From: CAZEFK01 sp964511405
GTDB taxonomy: Bacteria; Pseudomonadota; Alphaproteobacteria; Elsterales; Elsteraceae
Length of the DNA stretch: 40,904 bases
Direction: 5' to 3'
Assembly (NCBI GenBank): GCA_964511405.1
Contig: CAZEFK010000037.1
Location: 1 to 40,904 of the forward strand
Both the position numbers and the translations under genes were made by a program. This document shows, one piece after another, positions 7,809-15,147 of this stretch (positions are counted from its first letter, which is position 1; every line of letters begins with the position of its first letter). Under the pieces are notes generated by a model that saw only the letters and a list, made by a program, of their open reading frames with translations, had not been told where the DNA came from and made no database searches.

Positions 7809-8594
7809 TCAGGACGCCGGCACCGGCTTGTCGCCCAGTCGGCTCAGGAACGCCTTCAGCCGGTCGTGGCGGGGGCGGCCCAGCACCTCCTCGGGCGGGC
7901 CCTCGGCGGCGATGACGCCGCCGTCCATGAACACCACGCGGTGGCTGACCTCGCGGGCGAAGGCCATCTCGTGGGTCACCACGATCATGGTCATGCCGTC
8001 GGCGGCGAGGCCGCGCACGACAGCAAGCACTTCGCCGACCAGCTCGGGGTCGAGGGCCGAGGTGATCTCGTCGAGCAGCAGCACCTTGGGCTCCATGGCC
8101 ACGGCGCGGGCGATGCCGACCCGCTGCTGCTGGCCGCCCGACAGCTGCGACGGCAGATGGTCCATGCGCTGGGCCAGGCCGACCCGGGCCAGCCAGCGCT
8201 CGGTCGTGGCGCGGGCGGTGGCGCGGTCCTGGCGGCGTACCTTGCGCAGGCCCAGCATCACGTTCTCGGCCGCGGTCAGGTGCGGGAACAGGTAGAAGCT
8301 CTGGAACACCATGCCGGTCTCGGCGCGGATGTGGGCAAGGTCGCGCTCCGAGCGCCGGCGCCGCCGGCCGCCGTCCTCGCGAAAGCCGACCTCGACCCCG
8401 TCCAGCCGGACGCTGCCGCGGTCATAGGTCTCCAGATAGTTGATGCAGCGCAGCAGCGTGGTCTTGCCGCTGCCCGACGGGCCGATGATCGACACCACTT
8501 CGCCGCGCTGGACGTCGAGGTCGACGCCCTTGAGCACCTCGGTCGCCCCGAACGATTTCCCCAGGCCGCGGATGCGCACCACCGGATCGGACAA
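7809..8594 (-). CDS. Polar amino-acid-type ABC transporter ATP-binding protein (GlnQ/HisP-like)
   Basis: A 261-residue ATPase with Walker A GPSGSGKTT (residues 38-46), signature LSGGQQQRVGIARA, Walker B VLLLDEITSALD and switch His in VVTHEMAFAREV. A short charged insertion (GFREDGGRRRRRSERD) lies between the first strand region and the Q-loop. Translation appears to start at a TTG (8594) with GGGAG 6 nt upstream, 3 nt after the permease stop. It energises the two permeases encoded just upstream. Confidence 0.94.
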   Translation of the reverse strand: MSDPVVRIRGLGKSFGATEVLKGVDLDVQRGEVVSIIGPSGSGKTTLLRCINYLETYDRGSVRLDGVEVGFREDGGRRRRRSERDLAHIRAETGMVFQSFYLFPHLTAAENVMLGLRKVRRQDRATARATTERWLARVGLAQRMDHLPSQLSGGQQQRVGIARAVAMEPKVLLLDEITSALDPELVGEVLAVVRGLAADGMTMIVVTHEMAFAREVSHRVVFMDGGVIAAEGPPEEVLGRPRHDRLKAFLSRLGDKPVPAS

Positions 8595-8597
8595 GGC

Positions 8598-9248
8598 TTA
8601 CTCCCGGATATGGGCGAAGCGCGCCTCGAGCGTGCGGCTCAAGGACGACAGCGCGTAGTTGATGGCGAAGTAGATCAGGGCGCCCAGGATGTAGAGCGGC
8701 ATCGGCACATAGGTACGGCCGATCACCTGCTGGATCGCCTGCATCAGGTCGACCACGCCCAAGAGCGAGATCAGCGCGCTGCCCTTGACCGCGTCGGTGA
8801 CCGAGTTGATCCAGGGCGGCAGGAAGCGGCGCAGCCCCTGGGGCAGGATCACATAGGCCAGGCGCTGCGGGAAGGTCAGGCCGATCGCCTTGCCGGCCTC
8901 CATCTGGCCGTGATGGATCGACTGCAGGGCGCCGCGCACGATCTCGATCACCTGCGCGGTCGAGAACAGGCTGAGCGCCAGGGTGCCGGCGACGAAGGCG
9001 TTGAAGTTCAGGCCGAGCACCGGCAGCCCGTAATACACCAGGAACAGCAGGACCAGGATCGGCAGCCCGCGGATGAAGTCGCTATAGGCCCGGACCGGCA
9101 GCGCCGCCCAGACCGGGCCGTAAGTGAGTGCGGCGCCGAGCGCCAAGCCCAGCAGCAGCGCCGCCACCACGACGATGGCCGACACCGCCAGCGTCACGAT
9201 CAGGCCCTGGCCCAGAAAGGGCAGGGCATAGAGGGCCTGGGCCAGCAT
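8598..9248 (-). CDS. Polar amino-acid-type ABC transporter permease 2
   Basis: A 216-residue HisM/GlnP-family inner-membrane permease with about five membrane segments. It has the family motif YSDFIRGLPILVLLFLVYYGLP near residue 60 and the EAA loop GQMEAGKAIGLTFPQRLAYVILPQ that binds the ATPase. The start is the ATG at 9248 (MLAQALYALP), which overlaps the preceding permease stop as TGATG. The reading frame stays open upstream to 9518, but only as a shadow of the preceding gene. Confidence 0.92.
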   Translation of the reverse strand: MLAQALYALPFLGQGLIVTLAVSAIVVVAALLLGLALGAALTYGPVWAALPVRAYSDFIRGLPILVLLFLVYYGLPVLGLNFNAFVAGTLALSLFSTAQVIEIVRGALQSIHHGQMEAGKAIGLTFPQRLAYVILPQGLRRFLPPWINSVTDAVKGSALISLLGVVDLMQAIQQVIGRTYVPMPLYILGALIYFAINYALSSLSRTLEARFAHIRE

Positions 9249-9913
9249 CAGCGGGTCACCGCGAAGCGCCGCTCCAGGCGGCGCAGCGCGAACAGGATGG
9301 CATAGCCGGTCGCCAGGTACATCGGCGTGATCACGATCAGGGCTTCGATGGTGCGGAAGGTGTTGGTGCCGATCCAGGTGGCGCCGTTCATCAGCTCCGG
9401 CACCGCGATCACCGACGCGATCGCGGTATCCTTGAACAGCGACACGAAGGTGTTGCTGAGCGACGGCAGCACGATGCGGATCATGGTCGGCAGGCGCACA
9501 TACAGCAGCCGCTGCCACGGGGTCAGGCCGATCGCCTTGCCGGCCTCGATCACGCCGCGCGGGATCGCGGCCAGGCCGGCCCGGAAGATCTCGACCAGGT
9601 ACGCCCCGGCATAGACCGCCAGGGTCGCCGTGAACGACGTGGTGGCGTCGTACTGCAGGTCGACGGCGCTGGGCACGCCGTAGAACACCAAGTAGACCAG
9701 CAGGATCAGCGGGACGTTGCGGATGAACTCGACATAGGCGGCGATGGCCGCCCGGGTCAGCCGCCCGCCGCCGGTATAGGCGAGGGCCAGCGACAGCCCG
9801 ATCACCAGGCCGGCGGCCACGCCGACCACCGTGAGCTCGAGGCTGGTGACCAGCCCCCAGCTCAGCCGGTCGAAGTGGCGCCAGACCAGGCCGTAGTTGA
9901 AATGATAGGGCAT
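9248..9913 (-). CDS. Polar amino-acid-type ABC transporter permease 1
   Basis: A 221-residue HisM/GlnP-family permease. Hydrophobic segments alternate with the family motif YVEFIRNVPLILLVYLVFYGVP and the EAA loop RGVIEAGKAIGLTPWQRLLYVRLP. It starts 15 nt after the binding-protein gene and overlaps the second permease by one base. With its partner it forms the heterodimeric channel of the importer. Confidence 0.92.
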   Translation of the reverse strand: MPYHFNYGLVWRHFDRLSWGLVTSLELTVVGVAAGLVIGLSLALAYTGGGRLTRAAIAAYVEFIRNVPLILLVYLVFYGVPSAVDLQYDATTSFTATLAVYAGAYLVEIFRAGLAAIPRGVIEAGKAIGLTPWQRLLYVRLPTMIRIVLPSLSNTFVSLFKDTAIASVIAVPELMNGATWIGTNTFRTIEALIVITPMYLATGYAILFALRRLERRFAVTR

Positions 9914-9928
9914 CGCCGGCCCGGCCGG

Positions 9929-10807
9929 TCAGATGATCGGGAAGCCCGGCTTGCGAACGATCGGCGTCTCGCCGAAATAGTCCTTGAAGGCCTTGTCGTA
10001 GATCTCGTTCTGGTGGCCGAACATGGCGGTGTTGAAGGTGGTGTTGACGAAGTTCAGCCAGTCCTGGTCGCCTTGGCGCACCGCCGCGCCGTAGAGCTGG
10101 CTGTGGTAGTGGATGCCGGCGTCGGCATAGCGGTCGGGCGTGCGCGCCACCATCCAGCGCACCGTCGACAGGTCGACGCAGGCGGCGTCGACGCGCTTGG
10201 AGTCCAGCGCTTGGATGACGTTGGCCTGGGTGTCGATCTGCATCACCTGGGCCTCGGGCAGGACTTGGTGGACCGCCTCATCGGCATCGGCGTTCTGCAG
10301 CACCGACACGCGGGTCTTGGACCCCGCCGATTTCAGCGCATCATAGGTCTTGTTGGCCTGGTCGGGCCGGGTCAGCAGCGCCACGCCCTCGACGTAGTAG
10401 GGACGCGAGAACGCCACCAGCTGGGCGCGCGCCGCCGAGATCGTCATGAACTGGATGGTAATGTCGACCTTGCCGGTGTTGATGTTCGGGATCCGCTGGT
10501 CGGGCGACTGGCGCACGAAATCGACCTTGGTCTCGTCGTCGAACAGCCCCTTGGCCAGGATCCGCGCCATCGCGATGTCCATGCCCACCAGCTGGCCCTT
10601 GTCGTCCTCGAAGTGCCAGGGCGCATTGGTGCTGCCGGTGCCGACGATCAGCTTGCCGCGGTCGAGCACGGTGCGCAGGAGCGAGCTGCCGGCGGCCTGT
10701 GCCGCCGCCTTGCGCGGCTCGGCCACCGCCGCCAGCAGGGCGCCGCCGGCCAGCCCCGCCGCGCCCAGCTTCAAGAGATCGCGCCGCGCCGCTCCGGTGT
10801 CCGTCAT
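9929..10807 (-). CDS. Amino-acid-type ABC transporter substrate-binding protein (family 3)
   Basis: A 292-residue periplasmic binding protein of the SBP_bac_3 family. The N-terminus (RRDLLKLGAAGLAGGALLAAV) is a twin-arginine-type signal, implying export in folded form. The mature part has GKLIVGTGSTNAPWHFEDDKGQLVGMDIAMARILAK and a domain typical of polar amino-acid receptors. GGAGG lies 7 nt upstream of the ATG. It heads a minus-strand operon with two permeases, the ATPase, and probably the HD hydrolase and GST. Its promoter is a copy of the IclR-associated module at 2524-2598. The ligand is not predictable from sequence alone. Confidence 0.93.
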   Translation of the reverse strand: MTDTGAARRDLLKLGAAGLAGGALLAAVAEPRKAAAQAAGSSLLRTVLDRGKLIVGTGSTNAPWHFEDDKGQLVGMDIAMARILAKGLFDDETKVDFVRQSPDQRIPNINTGKVDITIQFMTISAARAQLVAFSRPYYVEGVALLTRPDQANKTYDALKSAGSKTRVSVLQNADADEAVHQVLPEAQVMQIDTQANVIQALDSKRVDAACVDLSTVRWMVARTPDRYADAGIHYHSQLYGAAVRQGDQDWLNFVNTTFNTAMFGHQNEIYDKAFKDYFGETPIVRKPGFPII

Positions 10808-10830
10808 CGGGTTCCTCCATCTTCGAGTTC

Positions 10831-10906
10831 GTCCAATATATCGGACTGAGTTCTTCTATACTGGACGAAGTAGACGCTAGCGCGGCGGACGGAGGTGTGC
10901 AACAGG
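10831..10906 (-). promoter_or_regulatory. Promoter and double operator of the amino-acid-type importer (IclR-type, copy B)
   Basis: Read on the minus strand: -35 TTGCAC (10897-10902), 17 nt, -10 TAGCGT (10874-10879), dyad 1 GTCCAGTATAGAAGAA (10851-10866) and dyad 2 GTCCGATATATTGGAC (10831-10846, near-perfect palindrome). Dyad spacing is 4 nt, identical to copy A at 2524-2598. Across the -35/-10 the two copies share GACGCTAGCGCGG and GTGCAACAGG in fixed register. No regulator gene adjoins this copy, so it is probably served in trans by the IclR protein at 2630-3433. Confidence 0.7.
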
Positions 10907-10923
10907 CGCTTGGCGTCCGTCGG

Positions 10924-11553
10924 TCAGGGTGACGCCCGCTCCGGGCACAACAGGGCGACGCCGGCGGCGGCGGTCGCCTCCAGCGCCGCCCGCGGTTCGC
11001 CGGCGCGCGCGCGCAGCGACAAGCTGTGCATGACGGCGCAGGCCAGCCGCGCCAGCATCGCCGGATCGGCGTCGGCGGCGATCTCGCCCTCGGCCTGGGC
11101 CCGGCGGAAGCGCGCCTCCAGGCCGGCATCCAGCTCATGCAGGCCGTCGGCATAGATCTGCCGGACCTCGGGGTCGCCGACCGCCTCGGTTGCGGCGGTG
11201 CCGATCAGGAAGCAGCCGCGCGCGCCCCTGTCGCCGTCCAGGTAGATCGCCAGCGCCGAGGCGTAGACTCGCTCCAGGCCCTGGCGCAGCGTCAGGCCGG
11301 GCGCCAGCGCCGCCTGCATCGCCGCGCGCCCGAGCGCCCGGTAGGTCTGCAGCGCCTTCACATACAGCGCCCGCTTGTCGCCGAACGCGCCATAGAGGCT
11401 CGGCCGGTTCATGCCGGTGGCGGCGCTGAGGTCGTCCAGCGAGGTCGCGGCATAGCCGGCGTCCCAGAACGCGCGCGTGGCCTCCGCCAGGGCGCGGTCG
11501 GGATCGTAGGCGCGGGGCCGGCCGCGCGGCCGGCGGTCCGAATTTTGTACCAT
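10924..11553 (-). CDS. TetR-family transcriptional regulator
   Basis: A 209-residue repressor. The N-terminal HTH reads RALAEATRAFWDAGYAATSLDDLSAATGMNRPSLYGAFGDK, with the family-typical LY-FGDK end. A helical ligand-binding domain follows. The start is the ATG at 11553, preceded by AAGGAG 11 nt upstream; the frame is open to 11601 but that part covers the operator. It is divergent from a beta-class GST and the 71-bp gap holds a dyad, so it likely represses itself and the GST and responds to an electrophile or xenobiotic. Confidence 0.9.
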   Translation of the reverse strand: MVQNSDRRPRGRPRAYDPDRALAEATRAFWDAGYAATSLDDLSAATGMNRPSLYGAFGDKRALYVKALQTYRALGRAAMQAALAPGLTLRQGLERVYASALAIYLDGDRGARGCFLIGTAATEAVGDPEVRQIYADGLHELDAGLEARFRRAQAEGEIAADADPAMLARLACAVMHSLSLRARAGEPRAALEATAAAGVALLCPERASP

Positions 11554-11603
11554 CTCGGAAGAAACTCCTTGCGTCGTTTTATTTTGTCCGATACGGTACA
11601 AAA
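11543..11603. promoter_or_regulatory. TetR-type operator between the regulator and the GST
   Basis: An imperfect palindrome with TTTTGT ... ACAAAA arms spans 11582-11603. In addition, TTTTGTACC (11543-11551) and GGTACAAAA (11595-11603) form a perfect 9-bp inverted pair, the first overlapping the tetR start. AT-rich dyads like this stand out in the GC-rich background and fit a shared operator for both divergent genes. Confidence 0.6.
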
Positions 11604-11624
11604 ATCAACCCGACGGAGGACAGG

Positions 11625-12260
11625 ATGGATCTCTATTTCCGGCCGCTCGCCTGCTCCATGGCCACCCGGATCGCGCTGTACGAGGCCGGGGCCCAGGCGC
11701 GCTTCCTGGAAGTCGACAAGGCCACGGGCACGGCGGCCGACGGTGCCGCCTTCCAGGACATCAACCCGATCCGCCAAGTGCCGGCGCTGCGCACCGACGA
11801 CGGCGAGCTGCTGACCGAGAACGCCGCCATCCTGCAGCATGTGGCCGACTGCTTCCCGGGCTCGGGCCTGGCCCCGGCCGGCGGCATCGAGCGCGTACGC
11901 CTGCAGCAGTGGCTGAGCTTCATCGGCACCGAGCTGCACAAGGTGGTGTTCATCCCGCTGCTCGAGCGCGGCCTCGACGACAGCGTCCGCCACTATGCCC
12001 GCAGCAAGGCGCCGGCGCGCCTGGGCCGCGTCGACCAGCATCTGGCCGGGCGGGACTTCCTGCTCGACCGCTTCACGGTCGCCGACGCCTATCTGGTGAC
12101 GGTGATGAACTGGGCGCCCTATGCCGGCCTGGAGCTTGCGGCCTATCCCGCGCTGGCGGCGTATCTGGCGCGGCAGGGCGAACGGCCGAGCGTGGCGCGC
12201 GCGCTCGCCGAGGAGCGCGCGCTCTACCAGCAGGAACTGGCGCGCACCAAAGCAGCCTGA
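11625..12260 (+). CDS. Beta-class-like glutathione S-transferase
   Basis: A 211-residue GST. The start MDLYFRPLACSMATRIALYEAG places a cysteine at position 10, the hallmark of bacterial beta-class enzymes, which form a mixed disulfide with glutathione. The glutathione site INPIRQVPALRTDDGELLTENAAIL and the C-terminal motif FTVADAYLVTVMNW are present. GGAGG precedes the ATG. It is divergent from the TetR gene and probably induced when that repressor is released. Confidence 0.92.
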   Translation: MDLYFRPLACSMATRIALYEAGAQARFLEVDKATGTAADGAAFQDINPIRQVPALRTDDGELLTENAAILQHVADCFPGSGLAPAGGIERVRLQQWLSFIGTELHKVVFIPLLERGLDDSVRHYARSKAPARLGRVDQHLAGRDFLLDRFTVADAYLVTVMNWAPYAGLELAAYPALAAYLARQGERPSVARALAEERALYQQELARTKAA

Positions 12261-12371
12261 TCGGGGGCAGCCTGATCCGGGGGCATGCGTGACAAGGATG
12301 GGCCAGGTGTAACAAGCGGCGCCCGGCTCCGTTCCCTCGCCATCGGCTCAACAGCACGACGGAGTAGGGCA

Positions 12372-12542
12372 ATGAAGCGCTTGGCCGGCCTGACCGGCTT
12401 GCTCTGCCTGCTGGCGCTGGGCGCCTGCAGCTACACAAGCAAGGAAGACGTGGTGCCCGCCGGCGCGAGCACCACGACGGTGGTGCCGGGTGGCACCGTG
12501 GAACAGCAGACGACCACGGTCCATCGGACCGTAGTCCCGTAG
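12372..12542 (+). CDS. Small lipoprotein
   Basis: A 56-residue protein with a lipoprotein signal: positive start MKRLAG, hydrophobic LLCLLALG and lipobox LGAC, so Cys19 would be lipidated. The remaining 37 residues are rich in Thr and Val (STTTVVPGG, QQTTTVHRTVVP). GGAG lies 7 nt before the ATG. Similar short threonine/valine-rich lipoproteins are common in alphaproteobacteria; the function is unknown. Confidence 0.75.
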   Translation: MKRLAGLTGLLCLLALGACSYTSKEDVVPAGASTTTVVPGGTVEQQTTTVHRTVVP

Positions 12543-12570
12543 GCGTCGATCCGGCGCCGGTTGCCGAGCC

Positions 12571-12615
12571 GGATCCGGACGGTCATGGTCCGTGGGCCAT
12601 GACCGTCCTGGATCC
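12571..12615 (+). promoter_or_regulatory. Long hairpin that buries the start codon of the TPR-glycosyltransferase gene
   Basis: Left arm GGATCCGGACGGTCATGG (12571-12588), loop 12589-12596, right arm CCATGACCGTCCTGGATCC (12597-12615). The arms pair over 18 bp with a single bulged base. The ATG at 12599 of the downstream gene lies in the right arm, so the folded mRNA would hide the start. There is no T-run, so this is not an ordinary terminator of the lipoprotein gene. Confidence 0.6.
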
Positions 12616-14224
12616 GCCGGCGCGGCTCGCTGCCGCCCAAGCCCACATCGCCGCGGCCAATCGCGCCGTCGAAGCGGGCGATCCGTCGCGCGCCGCGGAC
12701 CATTACCGCCTTGCCCTCGATCTGGTGCCGGGCGCCGTGGAGCTCGGCCTGCATCTGGCCCAGCTCTACAAGATCCTGGAGCGGCCCGCCGACGCCGAGG
12801 CCACCTACCGCCGGATGCTGGCGATCGAGCCGCGCTTGGTCACGGCCCGCCTCGGCCTCGTTCTGGACCGCTTCCAGTCGGTTTATGCCGACCGCGCGCA
12901 GCTGCTCCAGGCCCGCGCGCAGGCGCTGGCCGATCTCACTGAGCTGGAGGCCGCCCTGGCCGGCGGCGTGGTGATCGGCAGCGAGGCCGCGCTGATCAAC
13001 GCCAACTGGTTCGAGATCGCCTATCAGGGGCTGGACGACGCGCCGCTCATGCGCCGCTACGGCGCCGTGCTGGCCGAGATCGTGCGGCGGACCTGGCCGG
13101 GGGCCGGCGGGCCGGCCGCCGTGCCCTGGTCGCCCGGCCAGCCGATCCGCGTCGGCTTCGTCACCGGCCATCTGCACGCCCATTCCGTGACCAAGCTGTT
13201 CGGCGCCTGGATCGAGCGGCTCGACCGCGCCCGTTTCCAGATCTATGCCGTCGCCCCTGGCGCGGCCCGCGACGCGGTGACCGAGCGGCTGACCGCGGCG
13301 TGCGACGGCGTCGTGACCGGGCACGGCGCGCTCACCGAGTGGGCCGCCGCGGTCCGGGCGCTCGGGCTGCATGCGCTGATTTTCCTGGACGTCGGCATGA
13401 GCGCGGTGCCGAGCCTGCTGGCGGCGTTCCGGCTGGCGCCGGTTCAGGCCATGGCCTGGGGCCATCCGGTGACCTCGGGCCTGCCGACCATGGACTATTT
13501 CCTCAGCGCCGACCTGATGGAGCCGCCCAACGGCGACGACCACTATGTCGAGCGCCTGGTCCGGCTGCCGGGGCTGTCGATCTGCTACACCCCGCCGGCG
13601 CCGCCGCCGCGGCTTGGCCGCGCCGATTTCGGCCTGCCCGAGGGCCGCGTGCTGTATCTGCTGACCCAGAACCTGCAGAAATACTTGCCGCAGCATGACG
13701 GGCTGCTGGTGGCGCTGGCGCAGCGCCTGCCCGAGGCGCGGCTGGTGGTGCTGGAGAGCGCCCGGACGCGCGCCGCGGCCGACGCCTTCGCGGCGCGCCT
13801 GGGCCGGGCCTTCAGTGCGGCCGGGCTGGCCTTCGCGGATCATGTGATCCGGCTGCCGCCGCAGCCGTCCGAGCGCTACCTGGCGTTGCTGCCGCTGGCC
13901 GACATCCATGTCGACGGCGTCGGCTGGTCCGGCGGCGTGACCAGCCTGGAGGCGATCATGGCCGGCCTGCCCACCGCGGCGCTGCCGACCGCGCTGATGC
14001 GCGGCCGGCACACGGCGGCGCTGCTGGCCGCCATGGACCTGCCCGAGCTGATCGCGCTCACGCCCGACGGCCTCGTCGACCGCCTGGTCCGGCTCGGCGC
14101 CGACCCGGCCTATCGCGCCCGCATCGCCGGTCTGATCGCCGAGCGGCGCGGCCGCCTGGTCGGCGACGAGCGGCCGATCCGCGCGCTGGAAGCGTTTCTC
14201 GTCTCAGCCGTCCGGTCCGTTTAG
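12599..14224 (+). CDS. TPR protein with O-GlcNAc transferase-like (GT41/SPINDLY) domain
   Basis: A 541-residue protein. About residues 12-90 form TPR-like helices (AVEAGDPSRAADHYRLALDLVP, then PADAEATYRRMLAIEP). From about residue 180 there is a two-lobed GT-B region resembling bacterial OGT/SPINDLY proteins: IRVGFVTGHLHAHSVTKLFGAW, APVQAMAWGHPVTSG and MDYFLSADLMEP near residues 280-310, and GGVTSLEAIMAGLPTAALP near 450. The family transfers sugars to protein hydroxyls; acceptor and donor here are unknown. The start at 12599 sits inside a strong hairpin. A second TPR-glycosyltransferase gene follows at 15148. Confidence 0.8.
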   Translation: MTVLDPPARLAAAQAHIAAANRAVEAGDPSRAADHYRLALDLVPGAVELGLHLAQLYKILERPADAEATYRRMLAIEPRLVTARLGLVLDRFQSVYADRAQLLQARAQALADLTELEAALAGGVVIGSEAALINANWFEIAYQGLDDAPLMRRYGAVLAEIVRRTWPGAGGPAAVPWSPGQPIRVGFVTGHLHAHSVTKLFGAWIERLDRARFQIYAVAPGAARDAVTERLTAACDGVVTGHGALTEWAAAVRALGLHALIFLDVGMSAVPSLLAAFRLAPVQAMAWGHPVTSGLPTMDYFLSADLMEPPNGDDHYVERLVRLPGLSICYTPPAPPPRLGRADFGLPEGRVLYLLTQNLQKYLPQHDGLLVALAQRLPEARLVVLESARTRAAADAFAARLGRAFSAAGLAFADHVIRLPPQPSERYLALLPLADIHVDGVGWSGGVTSLEAIMAGLPTAALPTALMRGRHTAALLAAMDLPELIALTPDGLVDRLVRLGADPAYRARIAGLIAERRGRLVGDERPIRALEAFLVSAVRSV

Positions 14225-14244
14225 CTTTCGTTAGAGAATTTGGC

Positions 14245-14580
14245 GTGATGGTGGGCACAGCTAAACGCAAAAGGCGGAGCTGTATCGTGCATTTCCAAAC
14301 TGTCGCCACCCAGACGCTTGAATCGGAAGCCATCGACCGGTGCGATCCCTGGGATGCTTATCCAGTCGGTCGGTACGGTGAAGATTTATCCTTGTTTTTA
14401 TTAAAGCGCGGCCTGAGCCTGGCGATGGTCGACTCGATCGAGCTGGGCGAGAGCCTGAGCGAGTTCCTGTCACCGATCGAAACCGATCTGGTCCAGAACG
14501 GCGTGCCGCGCGACGTCGCCCAGTGGTGGTGCGAGCAGATCTGCGTCGAGGCCACGGCCTGCGAGGCCGATATCGGCTGA
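14245..14580 (+). CDS. Small protein of unknown function
   Basis: Up to 111 residues, acidic in its C-terminal half (SIELGESLSEFLSPIETDLVQNG, then QWWCEQICVEATACEADIG), without membrane segments. I do not recognise the family. Starts are ambiguous: GTG 14245, ATG 14248, or a GTG near 14288 preceded by GGCGGAG at good spacing, which would begin VHFQTVATQ. It lies 20 nt after the first TPR-glycosyltransferase and may be co-transcribed with it. Confidence 0.55.
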   Translation: MMVGTAKRKRRSCIVHFQTVATQTLESEAIDRCDPWDAYPVGRYGEDLSLFLLKRGLSLAMVDSIELGESLSEFLSPIETDLVQNGVPRDVAQWWCEQICVEATACEADIG

Positions 14581-14587
14581 CCGGCCG

Positions 14588-15043
14588 TCATTTCGCCCGG
14601 CCGGGGCACAGGTCGCGGGCCACGCCCAGCAGTTCGGCGTGGCCCGTGGCCGCGCTCTGGAGCCCAGCGGCGCTGCCCTGGCTGGCGCCGCGCAGGGCCG
14701 CCAGCTGCTGATCGCAGAAGCCGGCGGCGCTGCCGCGCTGGGCGGCGCGATTGGCGATCTGGGTGACGAACCGGTCGTAGTTGCGGGTGGCGGCGGCGCC
14801 GTAGCTGCGCCGGTAATAGCGCTGCAGCGTCTGGTCGGCGTGGGCCAGTGCTGCCGCCTGTTTGCTCTGCAGGGCCTGGTATGCGGCGCCGAACGCCGGG
14901 TCGGCGTGGCAGGCGAGGGCCGCGTTCTCCATGTCGATCTCGAACGCGCGCACATCGGCCGCCTGCCATTCGGCTGCGGTGTAGCAGGCCTGCGCGGCTA
15001 GCGGCGCCGCGGCCAGGCCTGCGGCGAGGATGAAACGGATCAC
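14588..15043 (-). CDS. Secreted small protein of unknown function
   Basis: A 151-residue protein with a Sec signal peptide (VIRFILAAGLAAAPLAAQA, cleavage before CYTAAEW). The mature part is helical and Ala/Gln-rich, with four cysteines (CYTA, ALACHAD, GFCDQQ, DLCPG) that could form two disulfides. The start is the GTG at 15043, with AGAGG 7 nt upstream; the frame remains open upstream only as a shadow of the divergent gene. The family is not recognised. Periplasmic location is inferred from the signal. Confidence 0.7.
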   Translation of the reverse strand: MIRFILAAGLAAAPLAAQACYTAAEWQAADVRAFEIDMENAALACHADPAFGAAYQALQSKQAAALAHADQTLQRYYRRSYGAAATRNYDRFVTQIANRAAQRGSAAGFCDQQLAALRGASQGSAAGLQSAATGHAELLGVARDLCPGRAK

Positions 15044-15147
15044 GGGCGGACCTCTTCTCTCGGATGCCGTCGCGGAATGCACGACTGCGGCCGTTGGTTC
15101 CTTTGCAGGGCTTGCCCCTGGCTGCGGCCCGACCCATGGTCCGGCCC

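Noticed and set aside
9128..10849. 573-residue plus-strand open frame over the amino-acid importer operon
   Set aside because: His/Gln/Arg-rich shadow frame; the minus-strand frames show canonical transporter motifs.
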